64,000 nt of DNA from Parus major (GCF_001522545.3 NC_031768.1:82555769-82619768), one strand, 5' to 3'; shown: positions 24,056-37,535, numbered from the stretch's first letter. The notes: a model not told the origin generated them from the letters alone. Numbers and translations are program-made.

Positions 24056-27000
24056 TACAGTTCTTTTCTTCTCTTTTTTCTTTCTTACAGTTTACCAAAA
24101 GATTATATATACTTGGTTTTGGTTCAGTGTCAATCTGAATTAGAATATATTTCAAATTTATGATGAATTAAAAATTTCCTGGATCCTGCAGCTCTTCAGA
24201 AAAAAGTGATTTTTTCATCACAAATTGCACAGCTTGAGCAACTGACAAGAATATCAACATGTAAGAATTTCAAGGTCTGAAAATGCTGAAACAGAGATAC
24301 CAGGAAGGCAGAAAGAACTCTGTCCATCCCCTGCTTTGAGTTCAAGGGAAAACTGTCTAAACCTAGACATGTCAAATGAAATTAAATGCTCCGGGTTTTG
24401 CAAATAGCCATTTTCTTTTTTTAGGCTGTAAAATTGAAAAAGTCAGGAAGTTGTACTCCTTCATAAAAATGGCATTTACTAGTATTTTTATTTTTTATAT
24501 TTTTGGTCATGATTTGACATTCGGATATCATATGATATTGTGGTATTCCAGAATGACAAATTTGATAACAAGTAACTATTGTGAATACTGGAGAAATAAA
24601 GGATTAAAATTCACTGCTAGTATTATGAGATTTCAATAAAGATATGTAGCCGATGCAAACTTACTAAAATAGCAACTCATACATGATTAGCTAAATACTT
24701 TAAAACATTAATCTAAAAATTAATTGATAATTTAGGGGAAAAAAACAAACCTCACAACAACATTCTTCATGATTAAAATACTTCCAGCTACAGGAAAAAA
24801 ACCTGGATAGAAATGATACTGTAAAACACATATCGGATAAGAGATCTTGCTGAGGTTTGGCACTAATGCTTGAAAAATGAATTATCTGTAAAATGCAGTG
24901 CTAGTGGAAACATCTTATTTGTCTAATTACACTTGCAGCAAAATTCTGTGTGTAGGAAAACAGCATGAGGTGGGGTTATTTAATCTTAGTTAAGAAAACA
25001 TTATTGCATATTTTTCCTTTTATAAGAGCTCTGATTTGCGTGTGTACATATGAATTAGCACATTAACTCCAAACTGGTTATGAAAAAGAAAATGGTGGTC
25101 TTATATATAGTGTCATGTACCATTCAGCTTTATATACAGAGAAGTTTTAAAATATGTATGCAGTGAGCAAAATGATATGAACTCCTTCAGTTATTTTCAT
25201 CATTCATGACCTATAGATTTTTAACCTTACCAACACAATTAATATTGAATTTCTAGCATAAGTTTTAGTTCTTGTGCAGACTTTATGCTAAAATTCTACT
25301 TAGTTATTTGCAATTATGATGATTTTTTACTAACCTGTGGCAGGGATTTCAGTAGGTGATTTGGGGTTAAGTCTTGCAATTGTTTTAAGGCTGGGAGAGA
25401 ATTCCATTAAATTTATAAAGATGTTTATAATCTTATAGATTTAATCATAGCTAAAAATAGCAACAGCACTTTTTTTTTTAATAAAATCCAAAAGATCAGT
25501 TTTATAAAAAGACTACTGAACATTAGCCATATCTTATCACTGTGTATTTAAAAGGCCATATATTTAAAAGGGATCTTAATTTACTTATCAGTAAATACCA
25601 GCAGACTGATACATTCACTGATTCACTCAAATATAAGCATTTTCATGGATGTAGCTTTTCAACAGTATTATTTCTACTATATGCATTATTTTAATGAGGT
25701 CTCAATGCATGCTAATTTAGAGTTAAGAATTGGAATGAACCAGGTGAAAGACAATTTCAGTCTCAGAGCACATTCTCCATGCCCAGATAGAACACTTCCA
25801 GAAGGTACCCATTTTATCTTACTTTTGAGAAGACTTGTTATCAGATGTTAGAAGTTAATGTCCTAACCCTATAAATAAGGAAATCTGACTCAATCTCCTC
25901 AAAGCTATTATGTTCTTTACCTTTCTATTCTCTATCTTCTTGATCACTCTGGCAGTGAAGAGGCATTCTACCAAGATTTTCCTGTTTTTTCCGTCTTTCT
26001 AACCAAACTTTGCCCTTTTTTTACCCACTTCTGTGAACAAAGTCAGCTGTAGCGCATTCTTAGGGCAGAAAAAGAGCCTGTACATGCCTCTGAGAAACTT
26101 TGAGCTAGTGGTGGTCTTCAGAAACATTTGTACAAATGAAAGATGTTCACATTGAAACACTTGTATGCATGGCAGTGGTTAATTTTTGCTTGTAAAATTA
26201 ATTTAACCATGAGGAAGTACCTCAGTTTGTGCAGAATGCTGAAACAGTCAACTTATGATTCAGAGCTCAGCATCATTTGAGGCAATTTCCTCATAACAAG
26301 AATTCTTTTATTTGCAAGTTTTTTAATAAGGCTACAGTGGTACTGGCAAAATATTATTTCTAAATCAGAGAGACAATATTTGAAGGAATTAACTAGGAAA
26401 GCAAGTTTTTACTGTTTTGTGAAGGCAAAGATGTGCTGATCAAAGTACCTGCAGGACCCAATCCCTGCATCTTTGGGCTTATCAGGTTTTTTTATGCACA
26501 AATATACCTGCAACTTCTTTAATTTCAGCCTGTAATCTATTTACTGTGAAAAAATACTGCAAAAACACAGTCTGTTTTGAAAATATTCCACTGTGAAAAC
26601 AGCAATGAGAAAGTCCACTGTCAAAAATTTACATACCAAACACATTCTGTTCCCAAGTAAACAGAGGCTTGTTAGATTTCTGTATGCAGACATTGTCAGA
26701 AATCCTAAAAATGATGGTTTTATACCACTAATCATTCCCATAGGATTTTTAGTTAGTTTTAAGGTTAGAAATGCTACACCTGACTCCAGCTTTATGTTTC
26801 CTGCCTATATATGTCCACAGACTAGTCTTTAGCCAAGGGAAGTACTTGCACATCTGAATATCTATTTCAGCAAAGGGTGAAGAATCCTTCAGAAGTGCCT
26901 CAGCCTTACTACTGACTTTTAGAAGGCCTGAGCTCACTGTCATAATCTCAATGCTGAACATTAAGTAGTTGAAATAAAGTGAAATTTCAGTCTTGGATAA

Positions 27001-28195
27001 TTGATGTGCTATGAGTCCTTCATGTGAATATAAAGAACATATTCTTGATGAATCACAAGGTAACAGTTTTGAACAGGAAGCTGCAGAGTAGAATTCCCTA
27101 AAGGGAAAAAAGGTTAATCATTATCCAGGCTTATTCAAACTGAGGCCTCACTGCACAGATAGCTTCTTGCTGTTCTCTCTTAGGCAAGGTTTCATCCATG
27201 AGAGTAAATCTAAATTTACTAAAAAAGCCACCCAAGCTTTCTCTAGATTTCCAAATGTTATTTAAAATATTCTACCATATTGGACAAAACACTGGTAAAA
27301 ATACTTTAAATTTGTGAGTGCTAAAGAGGAAGTTCTGTAAAACACAAAGCCATTATTGATTTAATTGCTGTGTGTGGATAACTGGCTAAGTGTAATTATA
27401 TCAGTTCATGAAAAATGAACGTAATCAAAAATATCTGACAAAGCTAACCAACTGATTTTTTTTGTCCAAAGGCCGTATTTATGCCTTACAGATTTTATGG
27501 GACAATAGTTGCCTTTTTTCCCAAACTGATATTTTTTCCTCTCTTTCCTATTTTCAATAATCAGAAATTCTCTATTTCAGAATGAATTCTCCATTTATGA
27601 CTGATGCAGTGTTCCTCAGGTGATATTTTTTAATTCATAAATTTAATTTCAATATTTAATTAAATGCATGTGCATGTCTTTGGTGAGAAATGCTGTGTAA
27701 GCAAGTCAAATGCATCTGTTTGCAGTGGGTTAGGTCAGGACAGACTTAAGCACATGCATTAATTACTGTGCAATAGCAAGGTCTATGTGAAGGATTTTTA
27801 GAGTATATGTTGTCTCTGTGACAGAGTAGTTATTAATATGTAGAACAGTGCACAGCTGCAGAAACTGGTTACTTTTAATTCCCCCTTCCTGCTTTGCTGG
27901 AGAGGTGGTTGTTGGGGTTCAGGAGAAGCAGGATGCTAAATTTGTTACCCCTGGCCATGTGAGGTTCCAGGTGTTCTTGGAGGCTCTCTGTGGTCAGATG
28001 TCCCCAGTAGGGGACATGGTGGATGGGGTACATGAATTGAAAGCATCTTCCACTCAATTTGGTTTTTACTACTTGGCAAATGACCCTGAAGAGTTGTCCA
28101 TTGATTGTTGTAATGTGTCAATTGACAGGTATTCCTGTATCATTTTAGTTCTCATATCTCTGCCATGTACATGCTTGGGTTTGGGGTATTTTTAG
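24056..28195. other. Unique non-coding DNA, no gene recognised
   Basis: Small items only: a 14-bp palindrome ATATCATATGATAT near 24527 and T runs near 25470. Around 27735 is a short GACTTAAGCACATGCATTAA stretch that resembles an old reptilian repeat motif. The plus-strand frame at 27848-28195 lies in a less AT-rich patch but has no domain I recognise. Confidence 0.5.
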
Positions 28196-28335
28196 ATTTT
28201 GTTTGTTTGTTTGGTTGGTTTTGTTTGTTTGTTTTTTGTTTTAGGTTTTGGTTTTGAGGTTTTTTGTTTTAGGTTTTGGTTTTGAGGTTTTGGTTTTCTT
28301 GTCTTTTTGTTTGTTTGGGGTTTTGTTTGTTCATT
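28196..28335. repeat. GT-rich low-complexity tract with 28-bp tandem duplication
   Basis: The plus strand is almost only G and T (GTTTGTTTGTTTGG-like units). It contains two adjacent identical 28-base units, 28233-28260 and 28261-28288, each with TTTTAGGTTTTGGTTTTGAGG. Confidence 0.9.
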
Positions 28336-28550
28336 AGTTTTTAATTAACCTGTGCTTTATTTAACAATATTTACATCCCTAAAATGATAATATTCTGGAA
28401 GTCAAACTTTAGGCAGCACAACAATCTTACTTATTGGTGTGCTGCCAGATAAGTCAGCCATGATTCCTTTCAGAACTTAACTAGCTATTTTCACATATAC
28501 TAACCAATATTATAAAAAGTTAAGCAGAGACAGAAGAAACAGAGATGGAC

Positions 28551-28600
28551 ATAATCATTTAGGTTGAAAAGGATCTCCAAGATTATTAGGATGAATGCAT
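28551..28600 (-). mobile_element. CR1-like 3' tail, antisense, short
   Basis: ATAATCATTTAGGTTGAAAAGG then ATCTCCAAGATTATTAGG resembles the antisense CR1 3' end (AATCATTTAGGTTGGAAAAGACC...AAGATCATCGAG). It may be the 3' end of the CR1 body at 28850-29590 after internal loss, or a separate insertion. Confidence 0.5.
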
Positions 28601-28629
28601 TTCTCAGGCTGAGGATCTAGATATAGGTC

Positions 28630-28735
28630 TAAGGTCTGGGATTCAGCTTCCATTTCTACCTTTCATTCCCTGGATAAACTTGGCCCAATCATTTACCCTC
28701 CTCATAATTTTATCTCTGACTTCTAAATATGCTGC
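28630..28735 (+). repeat. Possible MIR SINE fragment, sense
   Basis: GGTCTGGGATTCAGCTTCC, then CCTGGATAAACTTGGCCCAATC and ATTTACCCTCCTCATAATTT parallels the MIR core 'TGACCTTGGGCAAGTCACTTAACCTCTCTGA...'. The match is weak and made by eye. It lies between the CR1 tail and CR1 body, where an unrelated older sequence is not expected if those two were one element. Confidence 0.3.
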
Positions 28736-28849
28736 TAAGAAACATTTATGTCTCCAAAGTTCTATTATCTATGTGTCTTCAGGTGAATCTATCACACTGT
28801 CTGGAATAATCACTTTTTGGGAGGAGAATAATCACACTGTAATTAATGC

Positions 28850-29590
28850 ATAATTACACATAGCAGGACCTGTCTTCCATTGGACCCGCTTCCTGTGTCT
28901 GATCCCCTGAATGTTCTGCACATTTTGTATGGTGGCAGTCAAGATAATCTGCTCCATGACCTTCTCTAGTTTTGAGGTCAGACTGACGGGGCTACAGCTC
29001 TCCACATCCCCCTTCCAATTCCTGTAGATAGATTTGCCAACTTGCAGTCACCTGGGACCTCCAAGGTTACCAAGGCTCCTGGTAAATGGTGGAAAGTGCC
29101 TCAGTGAGGGTTTCTGTTGGCTTCCTCACCCTCACCCTCACCCACTGAGAGGATCCCATCCTGTCCCAGAGACTTGTGCAGGTTTAAGTGGCATAGCAGA
29201 TCACTGGCCATTTGCCCTTGGATTATGCGAACTTTTCCCTGTCCCTGTCTTTCAGTTTAGGGGGCTGGGTACCTAGAGACCAAACATTAAAGACTAAAGC
29301 AAATAAGGCATTTAGTATCTCAGACTTCTTCTTCTCAGCCTCATCCTTTGTCATTATGTTTCCATCTGCATGCAAAGAAGGATGGAGTTTCTCCTTTGCT
29401 CTCCTTTTGTTGCTAACCTATTTTTAGAAATGTTTTTTATAGTCTTTTATGACAGTAGACAGATAAAATTCTAGTTAGGTTTTGGCCCTTCTGATTTTTT
29501 GCTTGCATGACTACACAACAAACATCCTTGTAGTCTTCCTGAGTTGCCTGGCCCTTCTTCCTTCAAAACTGGGCACAAATGACTCTTCAC
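28850..29590 (-). mobile_element. CR1 LINE ORF2 fragment, antisense
   Basis: On the minus strand the text runs from the endonuclease-RT linker into the reverse-transcriptase domain. From 29590 downward it gives the linker equivalent of a QATQEDYKDV-like segment, then AFF and LHPLL-like segments (29300-29420). A GTQPPEL-like stretch follows near 29270, then RT residues around the conserved PVSLTS at about 28990-28970 and KVMEQI near 28960. Many substitutions and stops make it a pseudogene. Three CACCCT copies near 29131 are local slippage within it. The 3' part of RT and the rest of the element are missing. Confidence 0.88.
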
Positions 29591-30523
29591 ACAAACAAAA
29601 GAAGGCCTCAGCAGCAGAGGGAGAAACAGGTTTGCTAGAGGATGTTACTTCAAAATACGTGTTTATCCATAGTAACATTAGCTTTTCAGATATGGAGCCT
29701 TGGTTCAGGATGAGCAAAAATTACAAGCTGGGTTTTTACTCTTCTGCAAGTTCTATAAAACATCATATTGTAAAGCTTGCTATAAATAATCTACCCCTGT
29801 TATCAGTCAGCTTTCAGCATGACAAGTATGCTGCCAGTCTGCTCCACTGGCTCAATCAATGGCACATTGAGAATACACTTCTTGTTTGTGGCATCCAAGC
29901 CTGCATTCCATCATTTCAGCAGTTCATGTTGTCCTTGTTATGATAGTCTGATGATTTAATGATGTAGTGGTCTAAGGGGAAAAGATGACTTTTAGTTGAT
30001 AAAAAACTACAGAGACCTATTTCTATTCCCAGGAGATAGGAAATTATTTGCAAATTTGCTTTCCTATTTTTTAAGTAAAGTATTTATTGTTTTTCTTATT
30101 CGAATCTTGCTGTTAAAAAGGACTGGAAGATGCTGTTTTTGAATAATAATATTCAATGCTGTCAATCACAGTTAAAGCCCAAATTTCTGAAACAATATTT
30201 GCCTGCTGGAACTTGCTCCCTGCCTTATCCTTCACTTCCTCTCTCCCTGCCATCTCATGGTTTTTTGGGTGCATATTTTTTTCCATAAATCCCTATTTCC
30301 CTTCATTTGGCATACAAACGTTACAGCTTCAAGGAAGACCATTATATTTTTTGGAAGCTAGGTGGTGTCAGTTGTAAAGGTGGTGACACTGTAGGTTGCT
30401 TCTTGGTTCCATTATAACTTCAAATGTTTCATACATATTCTTTCTTATGTCTGTGCTACTCTCTTATTTGCTTACTTCTAAGAGTGTCCTTGAATTAAGA
30501 GAAAATAAGTAAAGGTAGGAGTT
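29591..30523. other. Unique non-coding DNA, no gene recognised
   Basis: A 153-codon plus-strand frame (29482-29943) starts inside the antisense CR1 and runs out into unique sequence. It is a chance frame. Nothing else was identified. Confidence 0.55.
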
Positions 30524-30524
30524 G

Positions 30525-30765
30525 CTAGAGTGAATGATATTAGATTAGTTGTTAGGAGGAAGTCCTTCACTGTGAAGGTGGTGAGGCACTGGCACAGGTT
30601 ACCCAAAGAAGTTGTGGATGCCCCATCCCTGTCAGTGTTCAAGGCCAGTGTGGATGGGGCTCTGAACAAACTGGTCTAGTGGAAGATGTCCTTTCCCATG
30701 GCAGGAGGGCATGAAAACTAGATGATCTTTAAAGGCCCTTACAGCCCGAACCACTCTATCATTAT
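30525..30765 (+). mobile_element. CR1 LINE, 3' end fragment
   Basis: GAATGATATTAGATTAGTTG begins a near-complete CR1 3' region. It includes GTGGTGAGGCACTGGCACAG, GTTGTGGATGCCCCATCCCTG, TGTTCAAGGCCAGTGTGGATG, TGGTCTAGTGGAAGATGTCC, CTAGATGATCTTTAAAGGCC and CCGAACCACTCTATCATTAT. It is 5'-truncated, non-coding and only moderately diverged. Confidence 0.95.
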
Positions 30766-32711
30766 ATACTTACTCTCTTTTATTGTGAGAATGCAGAATT
30801 TTTGTTTGCATCATGCCTTTAACTGTTACTGATGAGTCTCCTCGGTTCCATGCTTAATGAGAAATTGCAGATATGTTATGTCAATGTGAAAAAAAACCAG
30901 AAAGCAGTTACTTATCTCTGCTACTTCAGAATTTATTGCATTGTTTCCTGTAATACATTCTCCAGCAACAGGAAGAAAGAATCAAAAAATCTTGATTTAT
31001 TTAGAGATAGATCCTGAAATCCACTCTACGCATACAGATTTTGCAGTATTCCATTCTCGCTAGAATTATTCCAGACTGACAGCTGTTTCCAACACTTATC
31101 AAAAAGGAGCTATGGGTAGCAGGTTCATCTAGCTGGGTTCTATCATGATAAAAATATTTTATCTGGGTTATAACCTCTTCAACAGAAGCTCTAACATGAT
31201 CTTGGCAACAGCCTTATAACCTCCATTGATTCTTTCCTGCAAAATAAGAGATACAGCTGTGTACCACCAAGGTCTTACAAACACAGCCAAATATTTAAGC
31301 CTAAACTCAGCTTTTGTGACCATGCACACAAAAAATAGCAAACAAACTACACAACAAAAGATGATTCAATCCCCTCCCAATGTTTTTTTGAGACAAAGAT
31401 TTATTAGTCTTAACATAATATTCAAACCCAGTATCATCCCTGAAACATAGAAGTAAAGAACCTGTCTTTTCAAATCCTGAAAAAAATTGATTTTATTTCT
31501 AAAGTCCATGGGGAAATTTTAAATTTTCCATTCAGTTCAATACATCTCAAACATTACTTTTTAGACCTTCTGCACAGACTGACTGAGACCTTCCAGAGCC
31601 AATAGCTGGTCTGCACTATGCATAATACATCTGCAGGTGTGAATACTTCCATGTTCCAGCCAGAAAAATATCCAATGTAAGATTCCACTGGAGGTGACAG
31701 TGCAAATGTCCTGTATGACCAGACAATACTGCTCCAATTGCAACCATCTGGTGAAATGCAGCTCCAGAACATGAGGTTTTTTTTCCTTTCCTCCTACCTG
31801 TCACAGGTTAGTCTGCAGATATTGTTGGTAGAATACAGAAAAAAATTTGGGTTCATGAAATCAATCAGATAAACATGTGGGGATAAACCTTTGTTTTTCT
31901 TTTAAATTATTTTCAAAGCCATTATTCAAAACCGTAAGCTAACTTCACATTTGTTGTCATTATCCACATGAATTTGCAGTAGTTTATGGTGACAGATTTG
32001 CATTTTAATATCCAGGTCAATTTATTGTAAGAATGAGGCATCTTTCTTGAGCCTGTTTCTGTGATGATTGTCCTTGTTGACTAATGGGATAGTAGGTGGA
32101 GGGAGTGGGAGGCAGCTCTGGAAACCCACGATCACACTTACACAGTAGCTATTGATAAGGAAACCTTTGCTGCCAGCTTCTGGTTTTGTGTACCTTTACC
32201 TTATAAATTGTTGCAGCCAACAAAGTTGTGATTATACTCAACAGAAATATTAAACTTAAAACTTGAGAGAAATTAAGGGAAAAAAACCTAGGAAATATTT
32301 TTGTGAAGGTTATGAGGGTTAGGATTTTCTGTCTCTTTTTATTGTAATGGTTTTTCCTCTTCCCCCCACTCCTCCTTTCACTCCCTGTTGGTGATATGGT
32401 ACTGAGTTACCTTTGTTTAATCAACAGTCTGATGTGGGAACTCTCACCAGGCTGATTCTTCACATTTCAGACTGTCTGGAGCCTACTTCCATCAAGCAGT
32501 GTCTTTGTACTTAACACCTTAATGGTCCTGAGGCGAGAGAGAAATAGCAGTTCTTTGAAAGGAGAATAATTACAGCCAGACACACAAATGCATTTGGTGC
32601 CAGATTTTGTTACCTCAAATAAGCAAAATTAAAACAAATATCTTCTCTTCTACACTTACAGCACTTGTCTCTCTTCAGGAGATTTAGGGCAAATGGATTA
32701 GGAAACACTAA
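30766..32711. other. Unique non-coding DNA, no gene recognised
   Basis: Three overlapping antisense frames at 31554-31804 come from a stop-poor patch and have no domain signature. Nothing else was identified. Confidence 0.55.
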
Positions 32712-32786
32712 TGACCTAATTCTGTGCCCTTCAAATCCTAGATAATTTTGTCATTGACTTCAGTGGGAAAAAAAATCAGGCAAAAT
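32712..32786. repeat. MITE-like palindromic repeat fossil
   Basis: CCTAATTCTGTGCCCTTCAAA, then CATTGACTTCAGTGGGAAAA and AATCAGGCAAAATAG, keeps the CATTGACTTCAGTGGGA core. That core recurs in old reptile and bird interspersed palindromes of the form 'CTGATTCTGC..CCATTGACTTCAGTGGGAG'. Confidence 0.4.
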
Positions 32787-35700
32787 AGAAAAACATCTTG
32801 AAGGAAATTATTTTCTTTGTTTGACATTGCTGATGTTTTACTAGTCAGCAGTTGCAGACTTCATAAGGTGATGAGTCATCAAATGGTTATGTGCCAATAT
32901 TTAATATTAGTAAACTCTATTTATTGTCTGACATTTTTGAAAGCGATTGGTGATTTTAGTGACCCAACTCAGTCACATGCCATGGGCATGAGATACTTTT
33001 CAGAAATGTACTTAAATGTTTCTGTACTTGTGGTACACACTCAGAAACCAACCCCAGTCACTCGTCATAAAATTCTGCCATTACATATAACCTGATATTT
33101 TGTAGGCCATGACAGAGACCATAGATTCATTCATCCTAACTGTAGCTATGTGTGTTTTCAAGTATGACAGTTTCCTCAGATGTGCCTTTGAAAATATAAA
33201 CCACGTGTATATTTCACCCCTCAAAAAACTAAATTTGTGCTAATTAACAGATCTGTTCAAGACTATATGTAATTGTAGTCACCTGAAGATATAGGGTTGA
33301 AACTTCCTCAGTGAGGAGCTTATGCACTCCTGCCTTTTCTCATTTCTGCTAACCAAGAAAAATCTGCACCTCTTGCACTGGGGGGGCAACTGCATTCACA
33401 TTCAGCTTTGTGTTCTCTTTGGGTCAGGTTTGCTTGTTCTTGCCACCTGAGCTAGTTAGTCAGGTTCCTGTCCCAAAACCTTTGGTTAAGTTCTATACTA
33501 ATTAAGAAAACAATGGTTGGGTGTGAGCTCTGGTCTGTGATTGTCCCATAATACCCTACATTTTTCTGTGCTGCCTGGCACGGTTTTAGGTGATAGTTTC
33601 TAATGGTATTTCACTAACTTCAAGCACAATGCAGGTGCAATAACTTTTCCTACAAGAGAGGAAAGAGGCTTTCGTGTTTTTAGAAAAATATACGTAAGTA
33701 ATACCACACCAAGTGGCTCAGGTCGAAGGACTCTCTGGAGCTTGCTTTATTTACTATTCTATGTGTTGACTGTGTGCAGGCATGTGCCATTCCACAGGGC
33801 ATCTTCATATTAAGGACCATAAATGAAAGAAGGAGTTGAAAATAAAGAATTCAGTATTGCTTTCAGCCTTTACAACCTGTAAACACAGCTTCATGCTTGT
33901 TGGACTTACGTCAATGAACACCAGCTAAAAAGTAACCAAACCTCTCCAGCCTCTTTTGTTAATTATCTTCTTGCAAGGTTCTGGTGAGGAAGAAATAAGG
34001 TGTAGTATTTAACAGGAGGTGGAACCTTTACCCAATTTGAATGAGTTGCTGCATGGTATGGTTTTTTTTAAAACCTGCAGTAGATTTAAGCAGCAATAAA
34101 CAACTTTATGTGCAATTTATCCAAACATATTTTTATTTGCAATAAAAGAGAGAATAACCAACAAAAGAAAAATGGAACCATTACACATGAAAACAAGTAT
34201 ATAAAAATAATCTCTAAAGGATAAAAAATGATGATACTTATGAAATATTTTTACAGACTGGTTTTTTAAAATGAATAAATATCTCCAAGTACCTAATACA
34301 TTGGTGTGAGAGGAAAGACATTTTTCATAGGAAAAGTCTCACTAGTTATAATGCCTAATTTGTGTCTCAGACACATCTATTAATTATGAAGCTATATAAA
34401 TTATGCATAAGAAGGGAGGTTATGCCCTGGACACTTTCGTTAATTTATTTTCAAAGTAAAAAAAAAAAGAAATATATATTTATTTGTGATAGTGGTATTG
34501 GGACACAAAATGTGCAATACAACCTAAATGTAAAGGCAATAAAAAAAAGCAATGTATACATTTTGTATGCCTTACACTGCTGGTGAACAAAAAATAACCA
34601 TCATATCATGATCATTTAATAATATAATCAAGAGAGCAGGTGTTCACCAAGTATTAAATGGTGTCGTTCACAAAACTTTTCTGCTCATTTTTTTATGCTA
34701 CTGTATGACCAAGGGATAACAGAGCTGCTTTCTGCAGCTGGATAATGGCCTAATGATTTACATTTCCTGATTTTATATAAAGGAATAAATTTTTTGACAG
34801 GTAAATTTCCTGGATTTACAGCATAAGCAAAAGAAAGTTTCTTGCAGCAGCAGCTTTATAGTTTTCTCATTAATGGATATATGAAGTCAGAAGGCAGGTT
34901 AGTAACAACTTCACATTTTCACTCTCTTTTTTCCCTTGGTTTTCTATTTAAGAATAAGCTTTCGAATAAGGACTTTCTTAATACAAAATTGCTGGTCCCC
35001 CCTCAGAGAGTTATAACAATAATTTTTCTCCTTGTTGACCATTTACAATTGTACATAAATCCAAAGTAATGAAATGCTTTCCTTTCATTAAAAGGAATTT
35101 GGTTTTAGTTTATAAGAAGATTGAAGTATTGTGCATGTGTCTTTTAAGTGGAATGTGGAACCTGAATACAGCTGTTGCATACTAAAGTAGCTTCAAGAAG
35201 AGGTCTCAGCTCCTTCTACTTCTCTTAAGTACAGACTTCTGAAAAAAACCTATAGGTTTCCTTTATAGAGGAGGTTACCATACTGAGCTTTCAGCATCTG
35301 TTATGAGGAGTAGCTGGCAAGCTCATAAAATAATATTTATACAACATGTAAATAGGCTGTGCAATTCACATCTATGAGTATCAAGCTTACATGAATTGAA
35401 AAAGTTAGGAAGAAAATCTGTCACAAGTTATTGAGTGGAGAGATACATCCCATCTCAGGACTTCACTGAGAAATACTTTGTTGGAGTTGGAAGACTGTTT
35501 TAAGGAAGGATTTCCTTTTTTGTTGCACCCTTTCTATAAGAATATTTCCTTGTTTTGGCTATTGTTGGAAGGACGTCTTTTTGCAAACTATGCTTTGTTT
35601 CCACAAACTAGAATTATTAACAACCTGGTGGTCTAGATTCTCAGCTGGCACAGAGGAACTTTTGACTATATAGGTACTGCTATGGTTTAAATGCAATAGA

Positions 35701-36072
35701 ACTAAACTCAAACTCATATATTTTTCAAAAGTTAGAACTCTGCTTAACAGATGATTTGACACATTAACTCTGCTAACACCTTAGTATCTGCTCTTCCTGA
35801 TCTGTCCTTGAAAACATTTGCTCACAATTTGGAAAATTGCATTCAAGCCAGGAGTGTTCCATCTTTTCTATTAAACTTCCAACTATAACTTGAAGTATTG
35901 TGTAGCATGTTGTAATATTTCCAGCTCTGCACTTCAAAATACTGGATTAAATTCTTGGTCAGTAAAGCTTACATAGGATCAAGACTTCAAGACTTCCCTT
36001 CTATAAATTCTCATAACTAATACCATCCACTAATTACAGCAGACTCCTACATGACCAAAAGTCATGACAGTG
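32787..36072. other. Unique non-coding DNA, no gene recognised
   Basis: A seven-base G run lies at about 33381. The open frames at 32817-33095 and 34362-34586 have no domain features. Nothing else was identified. Confidence 0.55.
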
Positions 36073-36073
36073 A

Positions 36074-36890
36074 AATCAGAGAATTATTAAATTGTTTGGG
36101 TTGGAAAGGAAGTCATCCAGTCCAACCCCCCTGCGATGAGCAGAGAAACATTCAATTAGACCAGGTTGCTCAGGGTTCTGTCCAACCTGATGTTGAATGT
36201 TTCCAGGGATGTGGCTTCTCTCTGGATAGCCTATTATTTCCAGTGTTTCACCACCATTATTGTAAAAACTCTCCTGTATCTAGTCTAAATCTATATTCTC
36301 TTAGTTTAAAACCATTGTTATATCCTGCTAAAAGGTTTTTGTTAGAGGCCACCATTACATCCTGGAACATCCCATAAGGTCTTGCCAGAGCCTTCTCTTC
36401 TCCAGGGTGAACAACCCCAACTCTTTCAGCCTGCCTTCTTAGCAGGGGAAACAGCCCTCTGAGCATTTTAGTGGCCTTCTCTGGACCCTCTCCAACAGGT
36501 CCATGTCTGCCTGATGTTGGGGGCCCCAGAGATGGACACAATACTCCAGATAGGGTTTAACCAGTGCAAAGGAAAGAATTGCTTGCCTCGACCTGCTGGT
36601 TGTGTTTCTTGTGATGCAGTCAAGGATATAGTTGGCTTTCTGGGCTGTGAGTACATGTTACTGACTTATGTCTTTTCATCCACCAGCACCCTCAAGTCTT
36701 TCTCCTCAGGGCTACTTGCAATTCTTTTTTTCCCCAGCCAGTATTGATACTGAAGATTACCCTGACCCATGTGCAGGCCATTCCAATTGGCCTTGTTGAA
36801 CTGCATGAGGCTCTCACTTCTTGAGCTTGTCCAAGTCCGTCTGAATGGCATCCCATCCTTCAGCTGTGTTCACCACACTTAGTATCATCT
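36074..36890 (-). mobile_element. CR1 LINE, ~820-bp 3' part, antisense
   Basis: It starts with a decayed tail (AATCAGAGAATTATTAAATTG), then GGGTTGGAAAGGAAGTCATCC, AGTCCAACCCCCCTGC, GACCAGGTTGCTCAGGG and CATCTATATTCTCTTAG-like text. CTTCTCCAGGGTGAACAACCCC, CTCTGGACCCTCTCCAACAGG, CACAATACTCCAGATAGGG and AGTATCATCTAGCATCC follow. Its far end is in the RT-proximal region. Antisense frames at 36257-36541, 36468-36656 and 36666-36851 are remnants of its coding part, interrupted by stops. Confidence 0.95.
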
Positions 36891-37535
36891 AGCATCCATA
36901 TTTAGGAAGAGTGTATTTAGAAAAGCAAGCCAACACGTTTTTCTGTTGTCCCCAGAAGATCTTTGAAACTCTTTGTCAACCTCCGATGATTTATAAAGTA
37001 ATAGGAGCTATCAGCTTGTTACTCTTCAGAAAATCGAAGTGCTGCTCTGCATCATTGTTTTGAATAATTTTTGAATTAAAATAGCCAACAAATTTCATTT
37101 GGTCTATTAAACTGCTTTCTTAAGGCTACAATAGATTAAAAAGTAATAAAACTTCTAATTCATTAGTCATGCCGTATTTATAATTTCAAAGTGGAAATAT
37201 GGTAGCTAGGACAATCAATACCAGTGGAAGATTAAGTTGTTCTCTCTTCAGCCTAAAATGGGATTACCATTTAACAGGATTGCAGATATAACTCTGCTCA
37301 TCTTCTGATCTCAAGCTGTATTGAACGCATATTCAGAGATGCAACAAATAAATGTAATGGAAGTGGGTTAAATAAATACTCAGAAAGTGACTCATCACTT
37401 AGTCGTTCATGGATAAACATAGATTTTGCTTGTCTTAAATAACCTTGGAGCAAGATTACACTCAATGTCATGGTGATTGTGTCTGAATCTATATAATTAT
37501 TAAAAAGATCTGTTTGGCCAGTACTTGGACAGATG
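36891..37535. other. Unique non-coding DNA
   Basis: A 151-codon antisense frame at 37298-37753 overlaps this stretch and the next but shows no domain. Nothing else was identified. Confidence 0.5.

Noticed and set aside
28196..28335. Interstitial telomere-like DNA (TTTTAGG-like units)
   Set aside because: The units are not TTAGGG and the period is 28 bases. It is a G/T low-complexity tract.
29482..29943. 153-codon plus-strand open frame
   Set aside because: Starts within an antisense CR1 and continues into unrelated sequence, so it cannot be one gene.
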